Shown piece after piece: positions 21,185-32,226 of a DNA stretch of 50,194 bases (the first letter of the stretch is position 1; each line of letters opens with the position of its first letter). Origin of the DNA: Xenoacremonium recifei (lineage: Eukaryota > Ascomycota > Sordariomycetes > Hypocreales > Nectriaceae); NCBI GenBank assembly GCA_012184525.1, contig WOFQ01000106.1:1-50194 (forward strand). The letters run 5' to 3'. The translations under genes were made by a program, and so were the position numbers. The notes under the pieces are model-generated. The model saw only the letters and a list, made by a program, of their open reading frames with translations, did not search any database and had not been told where the DNA came from.

Positions 21185-24100
21185 TCACTTGGCGGTCTCA
21201 GTGGTCTTGACGACTTTCGTCGTAGCCTCCTCAGACTTGTCGGTCGCCTTTGTCAACTTAGAGGTGTCGACTGTTCCATCTAATCTCGGCTCAATATTGA
21301 CGCTATTCTGGGGAATAGCTTGCATCGCATAGGGTCCAGGGACGCCCGTAGGCATCATGGGGCCGTGATGGATCGGAGCCATGGGAGGATATGCTGGACG
21401 GCCGTACATATCATAGGGTTGGTTATGAACACCAGGGCTGTAGCCGAACTGGACCCCATGATTGAACTGTTGGTTCGCCGGCGGGTGAGGCATGTAGGAA
21501 GGCATCGCAGGGTACGCATACGCTGGGTATGGCGGCATCATAGGCATGAAGGCCTGTGTGCCTGATGGTGGCATCTCTCTCCCAGAGCGATTCCCGGCGA
21601 GATGAGCAGCCTCGAGCTTTTCAAGTCTCTTGTTCAGGATAGTCACCTTCGTAGCAGGTGACATCGTGGAAGTGCTAGATGCATGGGATGCAGGAGACGT
21701 AGGGGAAGCTGCCTCGGTATGCTCTACCGAAGAAGCAGTCTTAACCGCATATTCAGGACGTTTACCCTTATCCGATCCGGAGCTGCTCACGGGCGATGCT
21801 GTGTATGGAGAAGCCGGAACCAACGCCCCATTGTCCATCGCAGGCGTGGCGTGGAACTCTTCATCAATCTGACGGAATTCTTGTGTTAAAAATGAAAGGA
21901 TTAGTAGTCATTGGATTTCTTACCTGGAGGCGACGGGAATAACTGCGTGAACAATGCTGTCCAGCGCGTACTGGAGAACCGGTAGCTTCTTGGGCATCTC
22001 GAGATCGAAACTTGGGCACACCAAAGCGAACAGCAGCTCTGTTTGCGGCACGCTCAGCAATCGCACCGTAGGAGCGATTGGTAAAGTCGGGATCGTCAGC
22101 CTGACGGTAAGGAGTCCAGTCCTGTGTAGGAGTGACGGACTGACTTGGCTGGACTGGAGCCGGGCCGGGTGTATGTGCCGGTCTACTCATAGTGGCAGAA
22201 GTGTAGCGATGCATCTGGCTATGAGGATGTTGGTGGCCGACATCATGCACTGGAGTTGATGGTCCGTACATGAGGGATGCAGACCGCCCACTTCTATAGC
22301 TATAGTTGACAGAGTTACCCGTACCAGGCGTACAGAACAAATCCGTGACATTTTGCCCCATTCCGCCGGAAGGCGTTGTGACCAAAGCGTAGTGAGAGCC
22401 ATGGTTGCCTCGGTGAAAGTTGGACGGGGACGGTCTGACAGCACGACCAGGTGTTACCTCAACGATGGTTCGTTGAGGGGTCGTCATCCTCTTCGTAATC
22501 TTCTTCTGGACTCGGATGCTCCACTGCACACCGTTTTCCGAGTCGCGATAGGTGCTGCCATCCTGGAAGATTGTCAGAATAGGATGCAGACAACAAAGAA
22601 ACACTACTTACAAACGTCCTGATTGCGATCTCGGGCGTATCTTGGCTACGAAACTCGACAAAGGCGAATTGCGTGAGTATGTGCCCTATCGAAGAAGTCA
22701 GAAAAACTAAAAGACGGAAGAATCTGGGTAGAATCTTACCGTAGGAATCCTTCGACTCCTTCAGCTGGATGCCGACAACATCTCCCACCTCACTCATCAG
22801 CTCGGAGACCTATTCACGGCCGAGGAAAGAGGGGATGTTGCCAACGAAGACGGAACGGCTATCTCGCTCGACCATCAACTTCCAAGTGAATGGCAAGATC
22901 CGCGCAGGCGTTCTGGGGTCATAGGGGGAGACCACATAAGCGCCTCCTTCTCCAATAGACTGTGCCATTATGTTAATGAAGTTCATTTAGGGAAACACGG
23001 AAAACACCTTCCTTGATAACATCTCGTTTCGGGTCGAACTTCACGTACGACACCAATTTCGACGGCGGGAGCTGAAGCTCCTCTCGAAGTTCTTCATTAA
23101 CCTCCTCGATAGATGCAATCTCGCCATAAGGTTCAAGAAGTTCGGCAGCCTCGTTCGAAGCGATGGCCTCGCCCGTTTTCTTGTAGACAATGAATCGCAC
23201 TAAAGAGACGTGAGCAATTATCTGGGCATAAGATGACTTGGGAAGCTAACCGCCGGCGTTCGACATCTCGGTTCTGCATGGCCGACCGAGGATGTATATT
23301 CCCCACGCTTCCGTGGCTGCCTTGGCAGCGTCTTTGTCGTTCTATCACGTAGTTTAGCGGAAGGATTTGAGTGAACAAGACCATGGCAAAATTACTGTGA
23401 ATTGGCAGAATGCCATAGGCATTCCACGCCGATCTCTCTTGATCTTCACATAGACCTCACCCCATCGTCTGAACACCCTCGTAACCTCTTTTTCGAGCTC
23501 GTCATCTCCATGAGGCTGAGAGAGGCTAATAGGAGGGTCAACAACCAAACATCAACACTCAACTTTCTTTACGTACTTGGCAACAAAGATACATGCCGTA
23601 GCAGAGAACAGACTCTGTGGGTCGACATCCTCATTCCTGACTACAATCTGCTGGTCCTCGCGGTCCGGATCGGACTCCTCAGTATACAGGTGAGAGGTCT
23701 CAACCTGGGATTCGGAGTTGTATTCCTTACGGGCCCGGACACTTCTGTCGTAGGCAAGGTTAGCACATACAATGTCAGAGTCCAGCGCGAGGACTTACCC
23801 AGCGGTAGAAACCGAAACCGCCTTGCGTGGAACTCTGAGAGGAAGTCAGATCCATCTTCCAATCTTTGTCTCCAAAATGTGACTTACCGATGGCGTTCGA
23901 GGCTCCAGATCTCGCTTTCAGTAGCTATGGCACTGTCAGGCACCTGACTTTGGCGAACTTCAGGGAGGGGTGGCGAAGAGTTCAGGGGTAAGTTCGAGAA
24001 AGGAGTGGAAAGAGCAGCATGGCCAAGTAGAAGGCACTTGTTCTTGTCTGGAGTCTGGAATGCAATGATGATTCCCACAAACCAAATCGACTCATATTGC

Positions 24101-24425
24101 TTCTCAGAAGGGAACAGAAAGGGGGACAAAGGAAAACAAACTGCCTATTGCAGGCAGCGTCGGAACATGGGTGGACAGGAGGGATGGGAGGAAGGGCAAG
24201 GCGAAAACATCAAGAGATGGGCAGGGCAGATTACAGGACAAAGAAGAAGAAAGAAAGAAGGTACTCACCGTCTTCTCTACCACGAGACTCGGCATCCAAG
24301 TCTGGGTCGTTAGGGGTTACGAGCACGTTGCTCCAGGATACTGTCTTCCGGATGCTATTCGGCTCTTTGACCAAGTACGGCTTCCGTCGAGGCGGCGTGC
24401 CGACGATCGAGGCGGTATCGCTCAT
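21185..24425 (-). CDS. Rim4-like two-RRM RNA-binding protein, one internal TAG
   Basis: Ten exons close in phase: 24269-24425, 23799-23914, 23577-23725, 23396-23525, 23251-23341, 23008-23199, 22740-22946, 22612-22685, 21924-22562 and 21185-21868, total 813 codons. RRM1 reads ATACIFVANLSQPHGDDE..., then RRWGEVYVKIKRDRRGMPMA, FCQFTNDKDAAKAA and RPCRTEMS. RRM2 reads SRSVFVGNIPSFLGRE, then VSELMSEVGDVVGIQLKESK and FAFVEFRSQDTPEIAIRTF. The C-terminal third is a disordered Pro/Met/Tyr-rich tail (PMMPPYPAYAYPAMPSYM). Yeast Rim4 is a translational repressor of meiotic mRNAs with the same 'ACIFVA' RRM; a role in sexual development is therefore inferred. Codon 324, in RRM2, is TAG (22810-22812) where Gln is expected, one C-to-T change. 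If real it removes RRM2 and the tail, making this a pseudogene or truncated allele. The second-exon acceptor (AAG at 23915) is the weakest splice call. Confidence 0.72.
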
Positions 24426-27400
24426 CTTGACAAAGGCTTGATGTAGACAGTCTGAAGCACTCAAGGTCAAAGGCCAATCCTTGGAGAGATCCAAGTGAGA
24501 AGAAGAGGGCTACTGGGACTACGTACCTTTGAAGAGATGGATGAAGGGGTTGTGCTAGGAAAGCAGGTCTTGGGGATATATCTAGGTACGTGTATTGATA
24601 CTTGACTACTCAGCTAGCAGCCTGAAGGTCTTCGAGGATGGTTCAGCGTGCTCAAGGTGATGGAAAGCAGGGCTGTAGAGGTCGGAGGAGGAGTGAGGCA
24701 CGGGTGAACACCAGCTACGAGGGTTCTCGAAGATCTGCTCAGGGGCAAAGTCCTCAAGAAGTCCCCGAAGATGTCGAAGCTCACGAGCAGCGCCCCAAAA
24801 AGGATATTGATGTTTTTGGCGATGTTTGGGAGAAGTTTGTGACCTGAACGCGTCCGGAAACAAGTGCAGGAGAGGGGTGGAAGGTGCGAGGAAGAAAAAG
24901 AAAGGAGGGCTTGCCGTGGCCCACGTCAGGGAATCAGCAGGAGGGCGCCTGCCTGGGCCCCCACCAGCCCTGTCCTCCTTCCCAAGCAGCCCGAGTCCGA
25001 ACAATCTCTGACCTCCGCGAATCAAGATCTTGAATACCATATTGACAGTGCCAGACATGGTTCATCGACCTATTGACGTGGCAGCAATTCCTCCCAGCGA
25101 GAAGAGGCAGTGACCTTACCCCTTTGTCGTAACGTTGCCGGCCCCCGCGAGTCCCGGCTTGGTAGCAATGGTGACATTCAAACCCTCTCGGAATGAATGT
25201 GGCCAGGGGGACGGTGGCCAGGAGGAGGCTATCCAGCAGGAGGATGACAAGGATGTCGTCCAGTCAGAGACTCCCGTCCCTGCCGAGAGCCCTGAGAACA
25301 GGAAGCTGAATCAGCCCCGTCCTCGTCGATATCCCGGTACGTTTGTCCACGGCTCCGGCTACCACCACCCCCTTCCCCTTCTTGACATCTTGTCTCCACG
25401 TTGGGGATGAACCTCAAGGCTTGTGTCGACTGAAGGAAGGTTTGGCAGGAGGATATACCCATCCAGGCTGTGTTCCCTTTGAGCCCCATGCTGATGTTGT
25501 TTGTCCAGGACACGACCCCGCGCTGTGAGCAAGCATACAGCAGACCTGCATCTGATCAGACGCGGTAGTTGCAGACGAACCATGCAGACACGCCACAACC
25601 CCTGAGACAGGATGCCAACCCCCGGACGAGATACGACTACCCCCAAGAAGGCCGAGGAGCGTTTGATGAACAAGTTGCTACACCCGACAACGTGGTCTGG
25701 CTGCGTTTCCCCACCGGAAGGTATTGGATGCCAAGGAGATATCGGGCAACGAAGCAATGCAGAGCCAGTTCATCTCGTTCCGTAGGGTAATGCTGGTCTG
25801 CATGTGAGACCATGGCCGAGGTCAAGGCCGATTGCAAAGCTCTCAACATCACTGTCTGTCTCTCGACCCGACAGCCCCTTGTCAGGCCAGCAGATCAACC
25901 AAGAACCTGTGATTGACTGCAAGGGGAGATGGGGAGAAGAACAGGATACAGTGACAGAGGGTCTGCTGGCTGCTGCCAAGGTAGCATATAGGACGGCAGA
26001 GCTGTCCAAGCCTAGCCGACACAGTCAACAATGACATACATAAGTAAGCAAACTTGCTTGCAGATGATGTTGACTCGACCAAGACCTTGACGATTCCCAC
26101 GCCTCGGTACGTTGATCGGAGAATACGGTATTCTCTGTCCAAGTCGACACGTATGTTTGAAAGGGAAGTTAACGCACTCAACAGGATGTTGCACTTGCAA
26201 CGATGAACCAGAGGTTGGGGGTGAGACTGATCTGATGATGGGAAGCTGGTCCATTACGGAACCAAGCTGGACTGAGAGAATGGCGTAGGGGCCGACTGTA
26301 CAGAAATGAAGAAATGTTGGGACGATATCGCACCATACATCCAATGCTTAGGCGAGCGTATCATCACCAATTCGACTTGAATGGCTGAGTCCTCACTGCC
26401 GAGCCTGAGGGCCTTGACAGGACATCAAGATAACGACCCGGACCAAGCACTTGCAATGGCCGGGCCTCATCGTCAAGCTGTCCGAAACTTCATACACTAT
26501 ATGAAGACGCGACAGTGATGCTGTCCATCTGGAGAAAGCACTTTTCTTGGGTTTGAAATCCAACCCGATTGGGAGGTAAGGATGTCGGTGATCAGGGGTA
26601 AGGGGGTCAGGCTAAAGGGGTAGGTGATTGACCAACAAGTTTGGGCCGCAAAAAAGGGGGGCATGAACGAAAAGCGAATGACTCCTGTCCTCGAGACTTT
26701 CAGCCGACTTCGGCCACAAGAATTGGATGTCCTCGGATTGATTAATATTGAGGATTTCCTAGGGACTTCAGTGGATCGCTTCTTGGTGAGCCACAAGAAT
26801 GGCGCGTCCTATCAGGTGATGCCATCGGATCTCAGGGGCTTCCCTGCCCGCGATCTTCGACGCATCTCTGGGAGGACAGAGCAAGTGCCGGCCCCCAACT
26901 CAGTGATCAAGCGTGCAAGCTTCAGACCAAAGTTGAAGCATTTGTGATTGTCGGCAGACTTTCCGACTTCCGCTTCAAGACAATTTTCCACCCCATAAAT
27001 TGCGGTTGCAGAAATACCTCTGAACGTCAGCGAAAGATCAACAGACGTGCCGTCAACAGATCGGGCTGCAAAGAGTATTACCTCAGACTCACCTGTTGTT
27101 TCTCGACTTCAAACGACATCCAGGTAATCACTCCTCCTACCCGTCAAATGAGCCTGCGATAGCTTAACTGGAAAGAAGTGTTGCGGACTGGACTTTCTTA
27201 TCCACGTAGAGCCATCCCGGCGCCTCATCACAGCTTCTATAGGAGCTTATTCCTATGTAAGTGCAATCCTTCAAGGACCATCGTCGCCGTACTCTGACGC
27301 ACTCCAGATATTGGCATACATCCCAAGTTTCCCCAAATCCATGTGATTTGATGTATTCATTTCGGGGATGGGGTCTCGGGATGAATCCCAACGACACAAT

Positions 27401-29587
27401 TGCGTCTGTACGAGGCATTGGCAGGATCTCTGCTTCCGGTGCAATGACAAATCTCATTATTTGTTAGTACCTCAGCCTTTTGTGAATTCTGGGAATGTGC
27501 TTACCGACGTCAGATTGGCGGAAACCCGGAGGCCACGTAGCTTGGGTCTATGCTGCTACAGAGGCCTTGAGTGCGGTCTTCCCCAACTTGGAGAAGTTCC
27601 GCAAGCCATGTCCAATTGAAGTTTGCAGATGGCAGGAAACAAGGTTGCCAGCACGCGGAGGTCCTTTGGCGACTTGGTGCGCATTTCTCCGCTTGGAGCA
27701 GAGGTGAAGGTTGAAGATCGATTGTGCCTCAGCAGCTGACTGAATGACATAGTAAAGGGGCCACAGCCAGACGCTTGCATCTTCCAAGTAGCTGCGCGGG
27801 GCAAGGCACTGGACTACAGGCAGCTGCCTTTGCCGGACTCGTCGCCCTGGAGGAACGCGTCGACGCTCTTCTGGGATGCAAAGATCAAACCTGCTATCAG
27901 GGACTCCGTTCCTCGTGCCTCCGGGGGGCGTGGATCCCAGGGGCACGGCGTTGATGTGCGGTAACGATAGGGGTCAGCTCCTTGTCCAGCCTGGCGATGT
28001 CAGCCGCGACGGCGTCTTGATGGGCCGTGGGACTTGGAGAGCCGCCTGAGGCGGAGAATGACCAGTCGGCGGCGGAGAGAAGAGGCTGAAGGCAAGACCA
28101 TAGCAGTTGACACTCGTCTCCAAGCATGTTCTGGCATGGAGGTTGGCTGGACATCGTCGGCTTGTCGGTGGGAGGCAGCGGGATCCCAGACGCATCTTCC
28201 ACGACAGGGGTTCCTCTGGAGGCAGCGACCAGCTCAGCGTCGATGGTCGAGACTGGCACAAGCAGCATCAGGAGCAGAAGCTCTCCTTGGTATCTGAAAT
28301 GGCTGCAAAGGGGCAAAGGCGAGGGATGGGCGTTTTGGCGTGTGTTGACGGATTAGGGAGGCTGAGTGTGGAGGCGGGGGTTTTGGTGGAGGAGCTCAGC
28401 ATCCAGCAGGGGGAAGGAGGCACCTACGGCCTAGCCTGCCTGCCCTACAATCCCCAGGTACCTGCTCCTTGCCCTTTGGCATCAGTATTTTCTCCTTGCA
28501 CGGATTCCAAAAGGCGCACGGCTTCCAGAATTCCTTCAAAATAGAACAACTTCTTTGTTTGATCACGTCTTTGCCACCCTTTTCTCCTGGCCATCGAGGC
28601 ACGGAGCTCCTGGCGGCTCAGCAAGCGCAACCCTTGACTTGAAAAGGAACCAAACGGCCTCCTCTTGATGCCCTCTGCCGAGAAGAAGGTTCGGCCTCCC
28701 CCCTTACGCGCTTCGAATCCTCCTCCTCCTCCGGACCAGTTCTCTTCACGGCTGGGATCCTGACAATGTCGAAACGATGCACCCTGCCTCAGGCCATCAC
28801 AAGGTGCGGTCGACGCCATCAGTCCTAGGTTCCCCGGGCACAATTCCATCATTGGGCGGCTCACAAAGCCATGAGCACCCCTCCGGGAGCCCTCATCGCT
28901 TCGTTTGATCCCTTGAGCAAGGGGGACATTGAAACAGAAGAGCCGCGATCATCGACAACCATGAGACGCACCAAGTCACCGCTGCCGAGTTCGTACGATG
29001 CTCTGAAAGTGAGCCGGGCACGATACAAATGCAGACATCGTTGCTAGTAGTTGGAGCATCAGCGCGGCTTCGACTTGATACGAGAGCCTGTTGGGCATCA
29101 CGGCAAAATAGACTGCAGGGACAGCGTATTGTAATGATTCGACTCCAAATCAACCATCCCCTATCCAACTCGCGACTTCAAGCATTGCATACCCTTCCAG
29201 AGACCACCCTGCATCATCTCGAAGATCCAAGGAGAGCGCTTGAGGAGCCAAGACTGATGTGGTATCAAATGTGAGTAAGGATTGGAAATTATGGAACTGA
29301 GAGCACCTCCTGTCAACCTTACACACATTGTGTTGCTGTCAACGTGATAGAACGAGAGAACCTCACAGAAACCGCGTTGGATCAAGCATTGTATGAACAT
29401 CAGAATAGTTTATTACCAGTTATAGCTACAAGGACAATCTGTGTATTTCTGTACTAACTGGACAAGAAGAAATAGGGGAACAAAGAATGCACGCCGGACT
29501 CAAGCACAAGCCAAGCTTCTTACAAGAGCAATGCGAGCTCACTTACCGATTTCAGCACGTTGAGATGCTGGAAAATAATGGTCATAA

Positions 29588-29698
29588 TCGGGTGGGCTCA
29601 ATCTTACCACCTCACCTCTGACCAGGTCTAGAGACCTATCAGGCTCAGAGGTCTCTAGGCCTGGTCCGAGGTGAGGTGGTAAGATTGAGCCCACCCGA
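29588..29698. repeat. Long inverted repeat, 50-bp arms, 11-nt loop
   Basis: The left arm is 29588-29637, the loop 29638-29648 and the right arm 29649-29698. The arms pair at 48 of 50 positions; the two differences are A/G and A/C. The outer arm reads TCGGGTGGGCTCAATCTTAC and its complement closes the element. No clear target duplication flanks it. It could be a snap-back MITE, a very recent inverted duplication or a hairpin RNA precursor. A weaker similarity to the right arm (20 of 28 bases) occurs at 44081-44108, mostly differing by transitions, which would fit a dispersed element. Confidence 0.85.
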
Positions 29699-29887
29699 GG
29701 AGAAAAGGAAAGGAGAAACGGAAATGTCTTTGCATCAACGAAAGTGCGACGACCAAGAACGCTTTCTACTCCGTAATCTCTGAGCTCACCTTACCCCCGA
29801 CAGCACTGAAGTCTCGACCAGACACACGGCTCGTATAGCATCCAATAGAATGCGGAGAAAGCCATATGGGTACGTACGAGACATGCA

Positions 29888-30124
29888 TTGCTGGACATGC
29901 GTAGTAATGACATCGTCGATGAGCGTAGCCGTCAGACCGCAGGGCAGAAAAAGCAAGGTGATGTCGAGAACCCTGCACCTCCTTACCACCCCGGAATTCC
30001 CAACGGAGGGTGGAAGGTCATCAAACCCAAGGATGGCCTCTTCGTCAACGATCGGCGATGCGAGGACACCTCGACGAGGTGGGAGACACACCGCAACTGG
30101 GATATCACCCCTTTGAGGGGATAG
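29888..30124 (+). other. Possible WW-domain-like coding fragment
   Basis: The frame from 29888 to the stop at 30122-30124 contains IPNGGWKVIKPKDGLFVN, then DRRCEDTSTRWETHR. This resembles a WW domain (GW, a central aromatic-V-N/D strand, TxTRW) with 23 residues from first to second Trp, slightly more than the usual 20-22. A PPYHP motif, similar to the PPxY ligands of WW domains, precedes it. There is no convincing start or partner exon. It could be a relic exon, an unannotated small protein or chance. Confidence 0.22.
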
Positions 30125-32226
30125 ACACGGGGGCTTGTCGGCGTCATGGCAGCTGACGATATCAACTGCCTGATGTTGGCATGTTGTTGACACTAATGTG
30201 AGGCCCTTCGCCAAGACATAGCTTGTAATGCCTGCAACCACCCATGAAAGTACTCGAAGTACTCCCTTCGTACCGGTACATAGGCCACAAGGAGACATGG
30301 ATGTCGTCTTCCTCCAGTCCCAGACAACCACCGTTGGTTGCATCAAGTGCGGAATGTGGGTGCCTCACCTTGCATTATCACATCAGAAGGAGTCCTTTTG
30401 CTTCTCCCTCGCGTCCGAGTAGCATCGGAAGGTTGCTTTATGCAGTCAGCAACGGATTTAGAATCCTTCAGACAAGTGGCACGTCATGCAAGACGGCCTG
30501 TCTATCAAGCACGACGACCCTGCATGCGTGCGCACTCCTCGTCGCAGTGCGGGCGTGGACAGCAGAGGTTGCATTGTTCAGAGGAGGGGTTGCGTCTGGG
30601 GTCATCGCCCCTTGTCAGTCGGCAGTCAAATTCGCTTTGACTCGGGCTAATTGTGTGGCGGTCAAGACCGCTGTTCCTCGCTTAAGACTGTCACATATTC
30701 ATGCTTGTCCAGTTGTCAGGATTGTGATGTGGTATCATGGGTACAGTAGCATCCTCACCTTCCAGCATCAACTTCACCATGCACCAACAACAAGCCGTGC
30801 GGGCTTTTCGAGCACTCAGCGGCCGCTCGCACAGGACCGCGTGACCTGTGGACCAGGATGGCTGAAAGACTGAGACTTGATTCGGGCTGTTGGTCGTATT
30901 GGTCGTGTTGGTCAGTTATTACCTTGCGTCGGTATCAGTTGGAACATGAATGGATGGCACCCTTAGTCTCGTACTTCGTCCAATAGCAGCCCCAGAGTTG
31001 TCTAGCCGAGAGAAGAGACAACCCATGGAGCCGCCGTGGCTTGACAAGCAAGGATGGGCGTTCCAATAACTTGGCAACTTTTGGCGGTGACGGGGCGGAG
31101 GGCGGATCAGGAGGATTACGGGAGGGGAGGGCCGGGGTCGTTGCTCATTGGCACCACTTCCAGGGCTGGACAGCCAAGTCAGAGTCGCAGTGTGATAACG
31201 CCTGCAGCCGGTCAGGATAGCGAGCGGCAAGGAGCGGACCGGTCAGTGTCATGGGTGCTTTTCCCTGCGTGATCAGAAAGATGACGCTCACTTCGGCTCA
31301 GTTCATTGGCACTCCGCGGAGATGACGCGGAACTGTGGGAAACGAGGCTCAAGAGAGATACGGGGGACCTATCACGAACTGGACGTTTGTTCGGCAGGAT
31401 GGGTGGCCGACATTGAGCTGGCTGACGTCCATGCTAGCTGACGGAGAGCATCCACTTCCCGCCCCTACTCTTGGACCAGCCAGCCGCTTTCTTTCATTTC
31501 TCCTCCAATCTTCCGATGATTGACAGACGGTGAGTGGACATCCTGGCTCTGGATCATCTCCGTCCTGCTCCCAATCCTGCTCAACAGGGGGTGTGATTAC
31601 TGGGGAGGCAATCCTCTCTGGGGTAATGGATGGGTCAACAAAACCCTCAACGCCATGTCACCCACCGGCTGAGACTTCCGGCCGCTCTAGGGTGGGGAGC
31701 AATAGCGCGTGACGGGACGAGGCTATTGGCAAGGGTCCGGAACGTCTGAGGCCCGGCTCACAGGGCAAAATTCCCCCGGAACAGGGTTTCAAGGCCGGGC
31801 TAGAACAAGAGTCAGGACCAAGGACGGACTCTCCAGGCCAAGCCAGGGACACCTGGAGGCCAATAATGAATTCTGTTCGCCCTGCGCGCCAACGTGAATC
31901 AATGATAGACACGGGCTGACACAGGGCTGTCCTGGTTTGCTTGGCCAGGATTCCCCGCCTATTCTTGTTTTCCTCCCGCGTTTGGGACGGGACAAGTCGC
32001 CACGGGCTTCAGCTCGTCAATTCTCAGCCTTCTTGCGCTTAACGCGCTGACGCCCGACATGCCAACCCAGGCTCCCTCTCCGTCTCCCAACGGAGGTGCC
32101 ATTCCCCAGACTAGACGGGGAACTTGTTCATAAAAGACGCTGCTGGGCCCCGTTCTTGGACTGAACTACTCCGTGCTCCATCGTTCTATCTTAGTATCAA
32201 CTTGTGGTCCATCCAAACCAACCTCC

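Larger units (their letters stand above)
24426..32226. other. 7.8-kb region without a convincing gene
   Basis: Base composition is ordinary, not RIP-like. Many frames exist on both strands, but none shows a known domain, codon-consistent extension across introns, or an ATG with a credible product. The longest (for example 29786-30346 minus) have stops or non-ATG starts in alternative readings and no family resemblance. Its left end must contain the promoter and 5' UTR of the Rim4-like gene. Long upstream regions are usual for fungal developmental genes. The region holds the 29588-29698 hairpin and a WW-like segment. Non-coding RNA genes are possible but cannot be called. Confidence 0.5.

Noticed and set aside
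22967..23007. TAA after FRVSLNELH as the end of the first RRM gene, with a second gene beginning further on
   Set aside because: The TAA lies inside a 61-nt intron (22947-23007) whose removal keeps the phase across all later exons; one gene is simpler.
23888..24047. Alternative second exon of the Rim4-like gene (DKNKCLLLGHAALSTPF...)
   Set aside because: It would need a 24-nt intron to rejoin coding sequence; the exon 23799-23914 keeps phase without that.
24606..25058. 150-aa minus-strand open frame upstream of the Rim4-like gene
   Set aside because: Proline-rich translation with overlapping open frames on the other strand and no domain; fits GC-rich promoter or 5' UTR.
27897..28316. Frame that looks like a signal peptide followed by a small secreted protein
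   Set aside because: It starts with TTG, not ATG; the hydrophobic stretch lies before the first ATG, and other frames overlap it equally well.
29786..30346. 186-aa minus-strand frame in the desert
   Set aside because: No family resemblance and it overlaps the WW-like frame on the opposite strand; composition is not distinctive.
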